The notes beneath the pieces are model-generated. The model was not told where the DNA came from and made no database searches. It saw nothing but the letters and a program-made list of their open reading frames with translations. Shown here piece by piece: positions 28,310 to 38,147 of a stretch of 61,642 nt of DNA (its first letter is position 1; every line of letters starts with the position of its first letter). Both the position numbers and the translations under genes were made by a program. The stretch is from Geomicrobium sp. JCM 19039 (GTDB taxonomy: Bacteria; Bacillota; Bacilli; Bacillales; Marinococcaceae), in the NCBI RefSeq assembly GCF_000698145.1, contig NZ_BAXB01000022.1, positions 1-61,642 on the forward strand, in the 5' to 3' direction.

Positions 28310-31300
28310 ATGAAAGCGATTGAAGAAAAGCTGCGCGTAAACCAACACATCCAAAGCGTTGCAGACGGTTTGATGAAGGGATGCGCGAACAGCTATTAAC
28401 AGGCCTGAGCGGTTCAGCGAAAACGTTATTGTTATCCGGTCTTTATGATCAGGGCAGCAAACCACAAATATTAATTACGTACAACTTGTTGCAAGCGCAA
28501 AAATGGCAAGAAGACTTAAGTGATCTCGTCGGTGGGGACAACGTATACTTATACCCAGTAAATGAGTTAATCTCTTCGGAAATTGCGATTGCAAGCCCAG
28601 AGATGAGAGCGCAGCGCATTGAAGTCATGAATGCGTTTTTTGCTGATTTTAAAGGAATTGTCATTGTCCCTATCGCTGGACTCAGAAGACTTCTGCCCCC
28701 TAAAGATTTATGGCAAAAAAGTCAGTACACACTCACTGTAGGCGAAGATATTGAGGTTGAATCCTTTTTGGCTCACTTACAGGCGATGGGCTACACCCGA
28801 GTTGATCTCGTTCAGACACCGGGTGAATTTAGTGTGCGCGGTGGAATTATAGATATCTATTCATTAACCGAAGAGTACCCGCTACGCATTGATTTATTTG
28901 ATACAGAGATTGACTCGATGAGGTTTTTCAATGCCGAGGACCAACGGTCTCTTGAAGAGATTACGACGGTGCGTATCGGACCTGCCGAAGAGACGATTAT
29001 GTTTGATGAAGAGTGGGACCGAGGCTCATAAGTTGCACAGCGAGATGCAGCAAACGATGAAAAAGGTGAAGGATGAAGAAACGCGCGACAAATTAGAGCA
29101 AAACCTTACGTACGAAATTGACCAGCTTAAGGAGCGAATTCGCTTCCAAGGGTTGTATAAGTATGTGTCTTATTTCTATGAAACGAGCAGTACGCTCATT
29201 GACTATTTGCCTGAAGACGCAACGATTTTCGTTGACGAGATTAGCCGTGTGCAAGAGACGGCTGAACGTTTAGATGGAGAAGAGTCTGGCTGGAAGCTCA
29301 CGATGTTAGAGCAAGGGGAAGCTCCTCACAACTTGCACCTGTCTACCGACTTCCAAGGGCTGCTTCAAGCGATGCATCAACAAGTCGTGTACTTCTCAAT
29401 ATTTATGCGCAATATCCCAGGTGTGCAACCTCAAAACGTCGTGAATGTAAACTGTAAAGCCATGCAGCAGTTTCACGGACAAATGCCGGTGTTGCAAAGT
29501 GAGATGGACCGTTGGATGAAAGCGGAGTTTACCGTCGTATTTATTGCATCCGATGAGGACCGGGCAAAACGTCTACAAAGTGTGTTGAGTGATTATGACA
29601 TTCACGCCTCCACGGTTTCAAGGGACACGTCACTCCAACCTTCTCAGGCGTATATTATTGAAGGGGACTTACACAACGGCTTTGAATTGCCATTTGATAA
29701 ATTTGCGCTCATTACCGAACGTGAAACATTCACGAAAAAAAGTGACCAAATCGCGACGTAGACAGAAACTTTCAAACGCTGAGAGAATCAAAAGTTATTC
29801 AGAACTAAACATCGGCGACCTCGTTGTACATGTAAGCCACGGGATCGGGAAGTACCTAGGGATTGAAACTCTCGCTGTAAACAATATGAACCAAGACTAC
29901 GTGCACATTTCCTATGCAGGTAACGATAAACTTTATGTACCTGTTGAGCAAATTGATCAAGTTCAAAAATATGTAGGTTCCGAAGACAAAAATCCGAAAA
30001 TATATAAACTCGGTGGTCAAGATTGGAAGAAAGTAAAACGTAAAGTTCAATCGTCGGTTGAAGACATTGCCGATGACCTAATCAAACTATATGCGGAACG
30101 AGAAAGTTCTAAAGGGTATGCGTTCCAAGAGGATAGTGCGGAGCAGCGTGAGTTTGAAAATGCGTTCCCGTACGAAGAGACAGAAGACCAAGTGAAAGCC
30201 ATCGGTGAGATTAAGGAAGATATGGAACTCGAACGACCGATGGATCGATTGCTTTGTGGAGATGTAGGTTACGGGAAAACTGAAGTGGCAATACGTGCAG
30301 CGTTTAAAGCAATTATGAGTGGCAAGCAAGTGGCACTACTGGTACCAACGACCATCCTTGCTCAGCAGCATTTTGACACGTTTACGGAGCGCTTTGCTGA
30401 CCATCCCATTAATATTGGCTTGTTAAACCGCTTTCGAACGAGAAAACAACAAAATGAAGCAATTCGCTCGCTCAATGCAGGCGGTCTAGATTTGGTCATA
30501 GGAACTCACCGCATTCTGTCAAAAGACGTTCAGTTTAAAGATTTGGGTCTTCTCATCGTCGATGAGGAACAGCGGTTTGGGGTGACTCATAAAGAGAAGA
30601 TTAAACAGATGAGGGCAAACATTGATGTGCTTACGTTAACGGCGACACCGATTCCGCGTACGCTGCACATGTCAATGCTTGGGGTGCGAGACTTGTCGCT
30701 CATTGAGACGCCACCTGAAAACCGTTTCCCGGTACAGACGTATGTGTTGGAATACAATGCATCTCTTGTAAAAGAGGCGATCGAGAGAGAAATTAGTCGG
30801 GGAGGACAAGTGTACTTCCTCTACAATCGTGTAGATAATATTGAACGAATGGCCGAAGAGATTTCAATGCTCGTGCCGGATGCGGACGTGTCTTATGCGC
30901 ACGGGCAAATGAATGAACGAGAACTCGAGTCGGTCATGATTGATTTCTTGGAAGGGCATAAAGACGTGCTCATTACGACGACGATTATTGAGACGGGTGT
31001 CGACATTCCAAATGTAAATACGTTAATTATTGCTAATGCTGACCAAATGGGATTGTCACAACTGTACCAAATTCGAGGACGAGTCGGACGGTCCAATCGA
31101 GTGGCGTATGCATACTTTACGTACAAGCGCGATAAAGTGCTCACTGAAGTTGCGGAGAAGCGTTTACAAGCGATCAAAGAATTTACAGAACTTGGTTCAG
31201 GTTTTAAGATTGCGATGCGAGATTTGTCCATTCGTGGGGCGGGGAATCTGTTAGGTGCAGAACAGCATGGCTATATAGACTCGGTCGGGTTCGATATGTA

Positions 31301-31859
31301 TTCCCAGATGTTAAAAGAGGCCATTGATGAACGCAAGTACAAAGGCTCTAAAGAAGAAGGAAAGCCAAAAGCAGATGATATGCAGCTAGATATTAAAGTG
31401 GAGGCGTATCTTCCAGAAACGTATATTAAAGATGCAAAACAAAAAATCGAAATGTATAAACGATTCCGGAGCGTCTATACATTTGATGAATTATCAGACC
31501 TTCAAGATGAAATGATCGATCGCTTCGGAGAGTATCCAGATGAGGTTCGTTCTTTATTTTCTGTTGCAACGGTCAAGTTGTATTGTTTGCAAGAAGGTGT
31601 CTCTTCTGTGACAGAGACGAATGGGAAGTGTACGATCCTTTTCTCTGAAGAAGCTTCAAATGAAATAGACGGTGCTGAACTGTTCCGTGTTGTCAATGAA
31701 ATGGGCAGAGATGTTGGGGTAGGAACCGAAGGGAAAAGTATAAAGATCAATATTCAGAAGCGGAAGATGAGTTCGCTCGTCTACATTACATTACTTGAGA
31801 AGCTCATGGCGCGAATTCCAGATATTAAAAAGCGGAATACACCACAAAACGTTTCGTAA
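28310..31859 (+). CDS. mfd: Transcription-repair coupling factor Mfd (three frameshifts)
   Basis: Large ATP-dependent translocase that removes RNA polymerase stalled at lesions and recruits UvrA. The frame is broken at three sites: about 28372 (one base missing before ATGAAGGG), 29015-29017 (GGG) and 29735-29741 (seven A residues; one extra). Repair gives about 1182 residues (1177 in B. subtilis). Domains in order: UvrB-like N-terminal part, RNA polymerase interaction domain (YSELNIGDLVVHVSHGIGKY near residue 500), helicase motifs GDVGYGKTE, DEEQRFG, TATPIPRTL and QLYQIRGRVGRS, then the C-terminal UvrA-contact domain. ATG 28310 follows AGAGGAGG. Confidence 0.94.
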
Positions 31860-31944
31860 CGGGAGTCGGCGGAATTTATTTCCGTCGATTTTTCCTATTA
31901 TGGCAGGCTTTCTAAAGAAAAAGGGAAATTTATTTCTTTATGGG

Positions 31945-31974
31945 TGAATAGTTCTTTTTTGGTTACGAATACTA
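31945..31974 (+). promoter_or_regulatory. Sigma-G-like promoter of spoVT
   Basis: TGAATA (31945-31950) and AATACTA (31968-31974) with 17 bases between fit the forespore sigma-G pattern (TGnATA, 17-18 bases, CATnnTA) with one mismatch. spoVT is a sigma-G gene in B. subtilis. Confidence 0.55.
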
Positions 31975-32039
31975 AAAACAGTCATGAGAGCCAAATCATC
32001 GCTGTAGTAGAGAAACCATATTGAAAGAGAGGCATTTCC

Positions 32040-32579
32040 ATGAAAGCTACTGGTATTGTTCGTCGCATTGACGACCTTGGTAGGGTTGTAATCCCAAAAG
32101 AAATTCGGCGCACGTTGCGCATTCGTGAAGGTGATCCTTTAGAAATATTTGTTGATCGTGACGGTGAAGTCATTCTAAAGAAATACTCACCGATCTCAGA
32201 GCTAGGTGATTTTGCAAAGGAGTATGCAGAGGCGTTGTATGATAGCTTGGGGCATCCGATTCTCGTTGCTGATCGAGACTCTTATATTGCCGTATCTGGC
32301 GGATCGAAAAAAGATTATGCGAACAAGAGCATTGGGGATATTGTGGAAGATTCGATTAACAATCGCTCAACGAATGCAGCATTTGAGCCTGGGGACTATA
32401 ATTTAGTAAGTGATCATCGCGATAATATGCAAGGGTATGTTGTTGCGCCAATCATTGCAAGTGGGGATCCTATCGGTGCTGTCGTTATGATTGCAAAAGA
32501 AAAGCCGCCCGAGGAAAGTGTCGCACGCATGTTAATTGAAACAGCTGCAGGCTTTCTCGCACGGCAAATGGAACAATGA
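32040..32579 (+). CDS. spoVT: Stage V sporulation regulator SpoVT
   Basis: 179-residue forespore transcription factor that tunes sigma-G genes. An AbrB-type swapped-hairpin domain (MKATGIVRRIDDLGRVVIPKEIRRT) is followed by a GAF-like domain (residues 55-175) with the GDPIGAVVMI strand. AGAGAGG precedes the ATG. In B. subtilis the flippase-like yabM follows; here an accessory block is found instead. Confidence 0.96.
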   Translation: MKATGIVRRIDDLGRVVIPKEIRRTLRIREGDPLEIFVDRDGEVILKKYSPISELGDFAKEYAEALYDSLGHPILVADRDSYIAVSGGSKKDYANKSIGDIVEDSINNRSTNAAFEPGDYNLVSDHRDNMQGYVVAPIIASGDPIGAVVMIAKEKPPEESVARMLIETAAGFLARQMEQ

Positions 32580-32682
32580 TACCGAACTTATTAATTTTTC
32601 AGCTGGTATCCCTTTACAGATTCGGCCTGTTCCTTTATCATTGTAAGTAACATATCGATTCACCCCAAATATCATAACCCAA

Positions 32683-32716
32683 GGAAGCAGGCCATTGTCA
32701 TCGTGGTCTGCTTTTA
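32683..32716. terminator. Probable bidirectional terminator
   Basis: GAAGCAGGCCA and TGGTCTGCTTT form a stem with two mismatches between the convergent spoVT and chemoreceptor genes, followed by TTTTATCG. Confidence 0.5.
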
Positions 32717-32734
32717 TCGTTCTTAGTAGAATGT

Positions 32735-34231
32735 TTACCCACTGTGAGAATTCTTAAACATACGATCATGAATTAAGCGCTCTAGCGCTTGGTTTTGGTC
32801 ATCCAGTTCTTCGAACTGTGTCTCGATGGTTTCTACATGCCCTCTTTGTTCTTCCACGCTGGCAACAACTTCTTCCATTGCAGTGAGAGACTCATCGCTA
32901 GAAGCAGCAACTTCGGATAACTCGTCAGTAATCGTAAGAGAAGTTGATGTTAAGTGCTTCACAATTGAATTTAGCTCACTTGCATAGTCTGAGAAGGTGT
33001 GGGCATGATTAAGTAGCACCGATATGCTCTCCTCGTTTTCCGCCGTTATTGCAAGGCTTACTTGCATCGCTTTTGTACTTTCCCGCACCTCTTCTTGAAC
33101 CCTCATTGTTTGCTCCTCAATTTCTGTTAACATGTTGCGAATCTCTTCGGTCGATTGTTTTGAATTGTTGGCGAGCTTTTTGATTTCGTCTGCAACGACC
33201 CCAAAGCTTTTGCCGTGTTGTTTGGCACGAGCGGCTTCTATAGCAGCATTAAGTGATAAAAGGTCGGTTTGTTCAGCGATTTGATCGACGGTTTCTAAAA
33301 TGCCGCCAATGTTTCCAGACATATTGGTGAGTCGTTCCATCGATTCGGTTGTTGTATCCATTCGTCCTTGTAACTGTTGAATTTCTGTTTTTAATCTCCC
33401 GATTCGCACTCGCTGCGCTTTCGTTTCCTCCAAACTTGCTTGAGACGCTTTATTTGAACGCGCAGCTGCCCCACCTAGATGTTGCACTTGTTCGTCTTGT
33501 TTTGTCATCATGTCATTCATCGTGTTTACGCTAAGTGATTGTTGCTCGATGCCAGCAGATACCTCATTGAAAGCGGTCTCAATTTCTGAAGTGACTTCTC
33601 GGGTAGATTGAACATTCGATTTCACCCGCTGGCCAAACGTAGAAATCGCCGCTTGTGTGCGTTGAATTGATTGGAGAAGCTTTTGCATTTCAACGTTGCT
33701 ATCTTTGGCGCGAGCGGCTTCTTTCGCCGTTTCTTGTTGCATCGTTGAAGCAATGTGAGCTTGGAACATTAAGATAATGGTTGTTAAAATGATGTATAAG
33801 TTTAACGAGAATAAAATGTCGAATCCCAGCCCTTGGAACATGGAGTCATTAAATGAGATAAAAAAGAAGTTGGTTAAACCAAGATTCAATACTCCCGATA
33901 TTCCGATTAATGAATAACGATTGTATAATGAGACGACCGCCAAACTAATAAAAATGATGAGCAAATTCGACAGCTTCGGTGACGTGGCTGTTAAAATAAG
34001 GCTGAAGATGGAGATGAACACGACGACAAGATATGGAACGGTTCTTGGTATCCATTTTTTGTACGCACTGACGGTAATAATGAGTACGAGTATTGCTCCA
34101 GAGAAAGCATAAGCGACAATGCCTTGGACAGGGACACCGCTAATGAAATTGTTTGCGAGGCCTAATAGATATAGAATAATAAGCAGATTAGAAAGCATTC
34201 GATTGCGTGAAATGAGTGTCTCTCGATTCAT
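32735..34231 (-). CDS. Methyl-accepting chemotaxis-like protein with membrane-only sensor part
   Basis: 498 residues. Residues 10-165 form five or six membrane helices with very short loops, so there is no extracellular ligand-binding domain. Residues 190-480 are a long coiled-coil signalling domain with the conserved hairpin tip DQIAEQTDLLSLNAAIEAARA, which contacts CheA/CheW. No HAMP domain is evident. It may sense a membrane or energy-state signal, which is inference. It is a single gene on the minus strand and opens an accessory block between spoVT and yabN. No chemotaxis genes are nearby. Confidence 0.85.
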   Translation of the reverse strand: MNRETLISRNRMLSNLLIILYLLGLANNFISGVPVQGIVAYAFSGAILVLIITVSAYKKWIPRTVPYLVVVFISIFSLILTATSPKLSNLLIIFISLAVVSLYNRYSLIGISGVLNLGLTNFFFISFNDSMFQGLGFDILFSLNLYIILTTIILMFQAHIASTMQQETAKEAARAKDSNVEMQKLLQSIQRTQAAISTFGQRVKSNVQSTREVTSEIETAFNEVSAGIEQQSLSVNTMNDMMTKQDEQVQHLGGAAARSNKASQASLEETKAQRVRIGRLKTEIQQLQGRMDTTTESMERLTNMSGNIGGILETVDQIAEQTDLLSLNAAIEAARAKQHGKSFGVVADEIKKLANNSKQSTEEIRNMLTEIEEQTMRVQEEVRESTKAMQVSLAITAENEESISVLLNHAHTFSDYASELNSIVKHLTSTSLTITDELSEVAASSDESLTAMEEVVASVEEQRGHVETIETQFEELDDQNQALERLIHDRMFKNSHSG

Positions 34232-34316
34232 ACATATACCCCCGAAGTTGATCGTTTACTAGTACTTATATCGGAGAATCCCCAAATAATTCAAGTATAA
34301 ATAGGAGGTAAGACCC

Positions 34317-34988
34317 ATGAGTCCTATAAAAAAATCATTGCCTTACTACATCCAGCTGTATCATGAGATGAAACGGATGATCTATCAACAAGAGCTACCG
34401 CCAGGAGAGCGAGTGAATGAGAGTAAATTGTCGAAAGACCTTGGTGTGAGTCGTTCGCCTATTCGGGAAGCGATGCGCTTATTGGAAAAAGACGGCCTCG
34501 TTATTGATGATGAATCTGCGGGATTTATCGTTTATACGTTTAAAAGCGCAGACGTGAAACATATATATCAAATTCGTTCAGCATTGGAATCCCTTGCTGT
34601 GCAGTTGCTCATTGAACAGGCGACTGCAGCTGAGCGGATAGGAATTGGAAACTTGCTGGAAGACATTGATGATCATATTCATAAGAACGATACGGACCCG
34701 AAGATTATTGATATGAATCAGCAGTTTCATGAAATGATTGCCGCAGGGAGCCAAAATCCATACTTGGTCAAACAACTGCATTCCATTAAAGTGTTGACGT
34801 ATTATTTTCGGGTATTGAATTTCGAAGGGGCAGGCAGGGCTTGTCGAATTCAACAAGAACATCGTGCAATTTATGAGAAAATCGAGCAGTCCGACGGGGC
34901 AGGTGCTGCTTATGAGATGCAAAAGCACCTCGCCCAAGATTTACAACATTTACAACGTGTGATTAATAAAGACGACAGCGGGGTGTAA
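34317..34988 (+). CDS. GntR-family regulator, FadR/FCD subfamily
   Basis: 223 residues. N-terminal winged helix (residues 10-75, LGVSRSPIREAMRLLEKDGLV as recognition element) followed by an all-helical FCD effector domain with a likely metal site (FHEMI near residue 138 and later histidines). The ligand cannot be told from sequence. ATG behind AGGAGG. It is divergent from the chemoreceptor gene and convergent with the MFS gene, so either could be a target. Confidence 0.88.
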   Translation: MSPIKKSLPYYIQLYHEMKRMIYQQELPPGERVNESKLSKDLGVSRSPIREAMRLLEKDGLVIDDESAGFIVYTFKSADVKHIYQIRSALESLAVQLLIEQATAAERIGIGNLLEDIDDHIHKNDTDPKIIDMNQQFHEMIAAGSQNPYLVKQLHSIKVLTYYFRVLNFEGAGRACRIQQEHRAIYEKIEQSDGAGAAYEMQKHLAQDLQHLQRVINKDDSGV

Positions 34989-35010
34989 GCATCCCACTGT
35001 CGTCTTTTTA
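34970..35010. terminator. Bidirectional terminator
   Basis: AAGACGACAG and its exact complement around 16 bases, flanked by A and T runs, overlapping the end of the GntR gene and facing the MFS gene. Confidence 0.8.
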
Positions 35011-35022
35011 TGAAGCATCAAA

Positions 35023-36212
35023 TTATTTCCCGGGAAAGGTGTATCGCCACCAGAACGCGACCGCGAACAATGTGAACGCCCCGGCGAGGTATAGAAGGCG
35101 AATGTCTACAAGTTCGGAAATAATGCCGACAAGTAGCGACCCGACGCCGAACGCCAGCATAGAAAGTGCGTGTTCGGCCGCGTAAACGTTGGCGAACAGC
35201 CCTTCCTCAACCTTCGCTTGGTAAATCGTTTGGGTGCCGACATTCTCTAGCTGTAAAAACCATCCAAGCCCAATCATGACGATGAGGGCAACAACGGGAA
35301 CGGTATTTATGCTAAATAATAAGGTGAGTATTGCAGAGCCTAAAAACCCTACAAATACGATACGAGCCAAGTGGTGCTGTACAAACTGGTCGTATCGTTG
35401 CAACAAGACGCCTGCGACCATTAGTCCGATAAATAAGCTCGCATTTAGCATTCCCCACCAAGCTTCAGAAACCGCTAAAACCTCTTCGGTAAACACGTAG
35501 AGTATCGCGGCAATCCAGATGACACTAATGATCGACGAGAAAAAGGATATGCCAGTCGTGTGGCGAAGCCACCGGGTTTGTAAAATCGTTACCCACCCTT
35601 TCTTCAATGGGGCGAAAAAGGACTCCGTCGATCCTTCCTCGTTCGCGAAAACGTCGGGCAGACGTCTCATTAGAATAAAGAAACAAACCGTAGCGATCGT
35701 ATAGACGGTGAGCACGATCAAAAGAACGAGTTGTGAATGAGTCATCGCCAGTAGGACGCCACCAAGAGCCCAACACCCCATTTCCGTCGTTTCATTTACA
35801 ACGGCAGCTTTACTGTTTGCTGCAACACGCTTGGAAGGGTCCACGATCCGAGGGATGAGTGTGTAGCTACACGGATCTGCCCACGCATCAAAGCTTGCGA
35901 GCAAGCCGATAACAATAAACCAGACGGGTACTGGAGCGAAAGGTACCGCCCATAGCAATGCCAACATGAGAACGACTTTCGTTCCTTGCGCAATAGCTAG
36001 TAGATGAGTTAACGTGACACGTTGAAAGAGCAGAGGGACGATGAGGCTTGATAGAAAGCGCACCCCTGTAATCGTGACGGGTATAAGACTCATGATAAAT
36101 GGTGACGTGGTTTCAGCATAGATGATATGCATCAAGCTAACGATGTAAAGGACCATCCCCGCTTGATTGAACCTCTGCCGCTAACAAGTAGGGCGAACGT
36201 GTGGTTACGCAT
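35023..36212 (-). CDS. Major facilitator superfamily transporter (frameshift at N-terminus)
   Basis: Membrane transporter with about 12 helices. As read from the ATG at 36156 the first helix is truncated. A better start is the ATG at 36212 (minus strand) behind AAAGGAGG, giving MRNHTFALLVSGRG; one missing T near 36171 then joins FNQAGMVLYIV. The repaired length is about 396 residues. It resembles the MFS branch of Bacillus macrolide-efflux-like permeases (TITGVRFLSSLIVPLLF, SFDAWADPCSYTLIPRIV). The substrate is unknown. The base composition is like that of the backbone. Confidence 0.75.
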
Positions 36213-36530
36213 GGAACGTAAGCCTCCTTTTCGTCTTCATTGTTTAGCCAATGAGTAAAAGGAAGGCTTGTTTACATCGGAACACCCCTCTCTATAAAGG
36301 CGTAGCTCAGTTCATTCATCGCATTGAATCACATTGGATTCACCTCGTCATATGTATTGCATACAGTTTAGCACGAAACACCAAGACAATTTAAGAAGAA
36401 AAAAAGTAGGAGTTGTAACTGCATCAACCCTTCTTTCCATACACTCATCGCCAGATATTCGACCCCTCTTTTTGTTCACGAAGGCCAACAAGTCGTTAGC
36501 ACGAGTCATTCCGAAGACCCTTCGGTTGAT
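36213..36530. other. Gene-free interval upstream of the MFS gene
   Basis: No gene is recognised. It must contain the promoter of the MFS gene (minus strand), but no strong hexamer pair stands out. Confidence 0.5.
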
Positions 36531-36767
36531 CTTCGGCACCTCTGGTGCCGAGTGTGACTAGCTCTTGAAGTTTATGTAGATAAGTGAAGTTCAGTATAGA
36601 AACGAACGTTCATAGAGTGCCCTTTATTAGGTGAATTGCGGTGTTTTAAAGTGGTCTAGATCGCCACCCCCAAAGAAATTCCCAAAATGAGTGCCTGTCG
36701 CCACGGCTTGTGCAGAAAATCGTGAAAAAAAGTTCTATGTAAGTTGAACTAAAGAATTTCTTTAAGA
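36531..36767 (-). repeat. Dispersed repeat, blocks D and B, inverted copy 2
   Basis: 36531-36570 (with the CGGCACCTCTGGTGCCG palindrome next to CTAGCTCTTGAAG) is the inverse complement of block D at 19798-19836. 36652-36730 is the inverse complement of block B (about 19545-19618), including the GGTCTAGATC core. A TATGTAAGTTGAAC word at 36736-36749 resembles the left edge of block A. Confidence 0.6.
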
Positions 36768-36920
36768 ACCAATCGTAAGCTTGGTAAAGTGGAAACTGTG
36801 CTCGAGTTGTGATCAAACTTGTTCTCAAGTTAAAAAAAATCGCAGGAAAAGCGGTGTATTCTCATAAACTCGGTAACAGATTACCGGGTCATGTGTACAT
36901 CCTCGCCCCAAAGTACCCAC
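36768..36920 (+). repeat. Dispersed repeat, block C, copy 2
   Basis: Aligns in direct orientation with 19625-19795 (AGCTTGGTAAAGTGGAAACTG at the left, AAGTACCCA at the right); copy 1 has a 21-base insertion that copy 2 lacks. Here block C leads straight into a GC-rich duplicated segment absent from copy 1. Confidence 0.7.
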
Positions 36921-37281
36921 ATCCTGTCGGCGCGAGCCGCGCCGAACCGAGTGCGGTTTCGTTTCGGCCCGGCGGGGCCGATGTGTCGTTGGCACTTCAG
37001 CTGGAATCTGCGCTCCAGTTGGAACAAACTGCGCAGGAGTTTGGCGAAACCGGCGCTAAAATAAGAGAAAAGCGCAGATGGGGAAAACTTGCGCGCAGAA
37101 CGGTCGTTCGTCTTGCCCGCATGTGCCGCCATCCTCTACGGGAGCGGGTTCAAAGAACCATCTTTTGCATTTCCAAGCCAAAAACCTGGCATCCTGTCGG
37201 CGCGAGCCGCGCCGAACCGAGTGCGGTTTCGCTTCGGCCCGGCGGGGCCGATGTGTCGTTGGCACTTCAGCCTGGAATCTG
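36921..37281 (+). repeat. GC-rich segment with a 90-base direct repeat
   Basis: 36921-37010 and 37191-37281 are direct repeats with one substitution and one indel, 270 bases apart. Each contains small palindromes (GGCGCGAGCCGCGCC and a CGGCCC..GGGGCCG block). The segment is clearly richer in G+C than its surroundings, which points to foreign origin. Several frames stay open across it on both strands, as GC-rich DNA often does; none has a ribosome site or a known family. Confidence 0.75.
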
Positions 37282-37346
37282 CATGCAAGTTGGCACCGCG
37301 CTACCCCTCCAACCCAGCAGTTCAAATCTGGAAACCCACCGTTTTA

Positions 37347-37881
37347 ACGCGATCTATATAAGTTGAACGAAAGAAATCCACTGAATTCGATGATCGAAAT
37401 CGCTGTTTGCAGGTGAATGTCTACCTATCATCTTTTGAAGTTCATCTCACCTCGACAACTTCGTTGCCGACCGTTGTTCGTCACTGCAAGGGTTGCGGGC
37501 AACACGGAAAACGTTTGCCGAAGGGTAAAAAAGTTCGGACCGACGATCACCACCTGTCACAAGCATGCGATGACCTGTCACGTATGTGACAATCCAGCCC
37601 TCAAACCGAGCACTTTCGGCCTTCGACGGTCACATATATCGCGATTTGTGACCGTTGATTCGGTTTATGGGCGCATCCACGTTTAAAATGATGATTTTTC
37701 TTTCTCAAGTGTCACGTAAATGAATATATGGGGCATTTGGACTTCTTTCCACACCGTAACCAGTAGGCGAAAAGTGAACCGTGTTGCCCTTATACTCTGG
37801 AGTGCAAGCATCCGTCTGAAGTGGAAAGCAAAAAAAACTGCGCAATTAGGAAAATGTTAAGTTCATTCTATATAGATCGTC
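37347..37881 (+). repeat. Dispersed repeat, block A, copy 2
   Basis: Counterpart of 18985-19515. Its edges are better preserved: CGATCTATATAAGTTGAAC at the left and the inverse complement CGATCTATATAGAATGAAC at the right, 16 of 19 identical. This is what a small non-autonomous transposable element (MITE) would show. The internal hairpin ACGGTCACA/TGTGACCGT is kept, with a C-G pair in copy 1 replaced by G-U here. No transposase is visible. Confidence 0.75.
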
Positions 37882-38069
37882 AATCTCCTGAAATTCCCCA
37901 AATGTCGCACACCTGGAGGCTTATATGAGCAAACACCACCTTAACCGCGGTAGAGTGCAGATGCAACCGTAAAAGACTTTAATATCAAGGCTTCCCACTA
38001 GCATTGCTCGCTTATTATCTCTTCGGCCATGCGTACGACAAATCGTCGTTTGTTCATCTTTATAACACA

Positions 38070-38105
38070 AAATCGACCGAACTCCATGTGGAGTTCGGTC
38101 GATTT
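38070..38105 (-). terminator. Terminator of the oligopeptide-binding protein gene
   Basis: Perfect 16-base stem AATCGACCGAACTCCA with its complement, two-base loop, downstream of the minus-strand gene. Confidence 0.8.
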
Positions 38106-38147
38106 CTTAACCTATCTCAGTCGCCTCAATATAAATTATATCTCGGT

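Noticed and set aside
27498..29741. Programmed frameshifting in pth and mfd
   Set aside because: There is no slippery heptamer with a downstream stimulator, the fragments are non-functional alone, and similar breaks occur in many unrelated genes of this window.
36809..37366. 185-codon frame on the plus strand and several overlapping frames on both strands in the GC-rich repeat
   Set aside because: They cross the boundary between repeat blocks, have no ribosome site or known family, and GC-rich DNA keeps many frames open at once.
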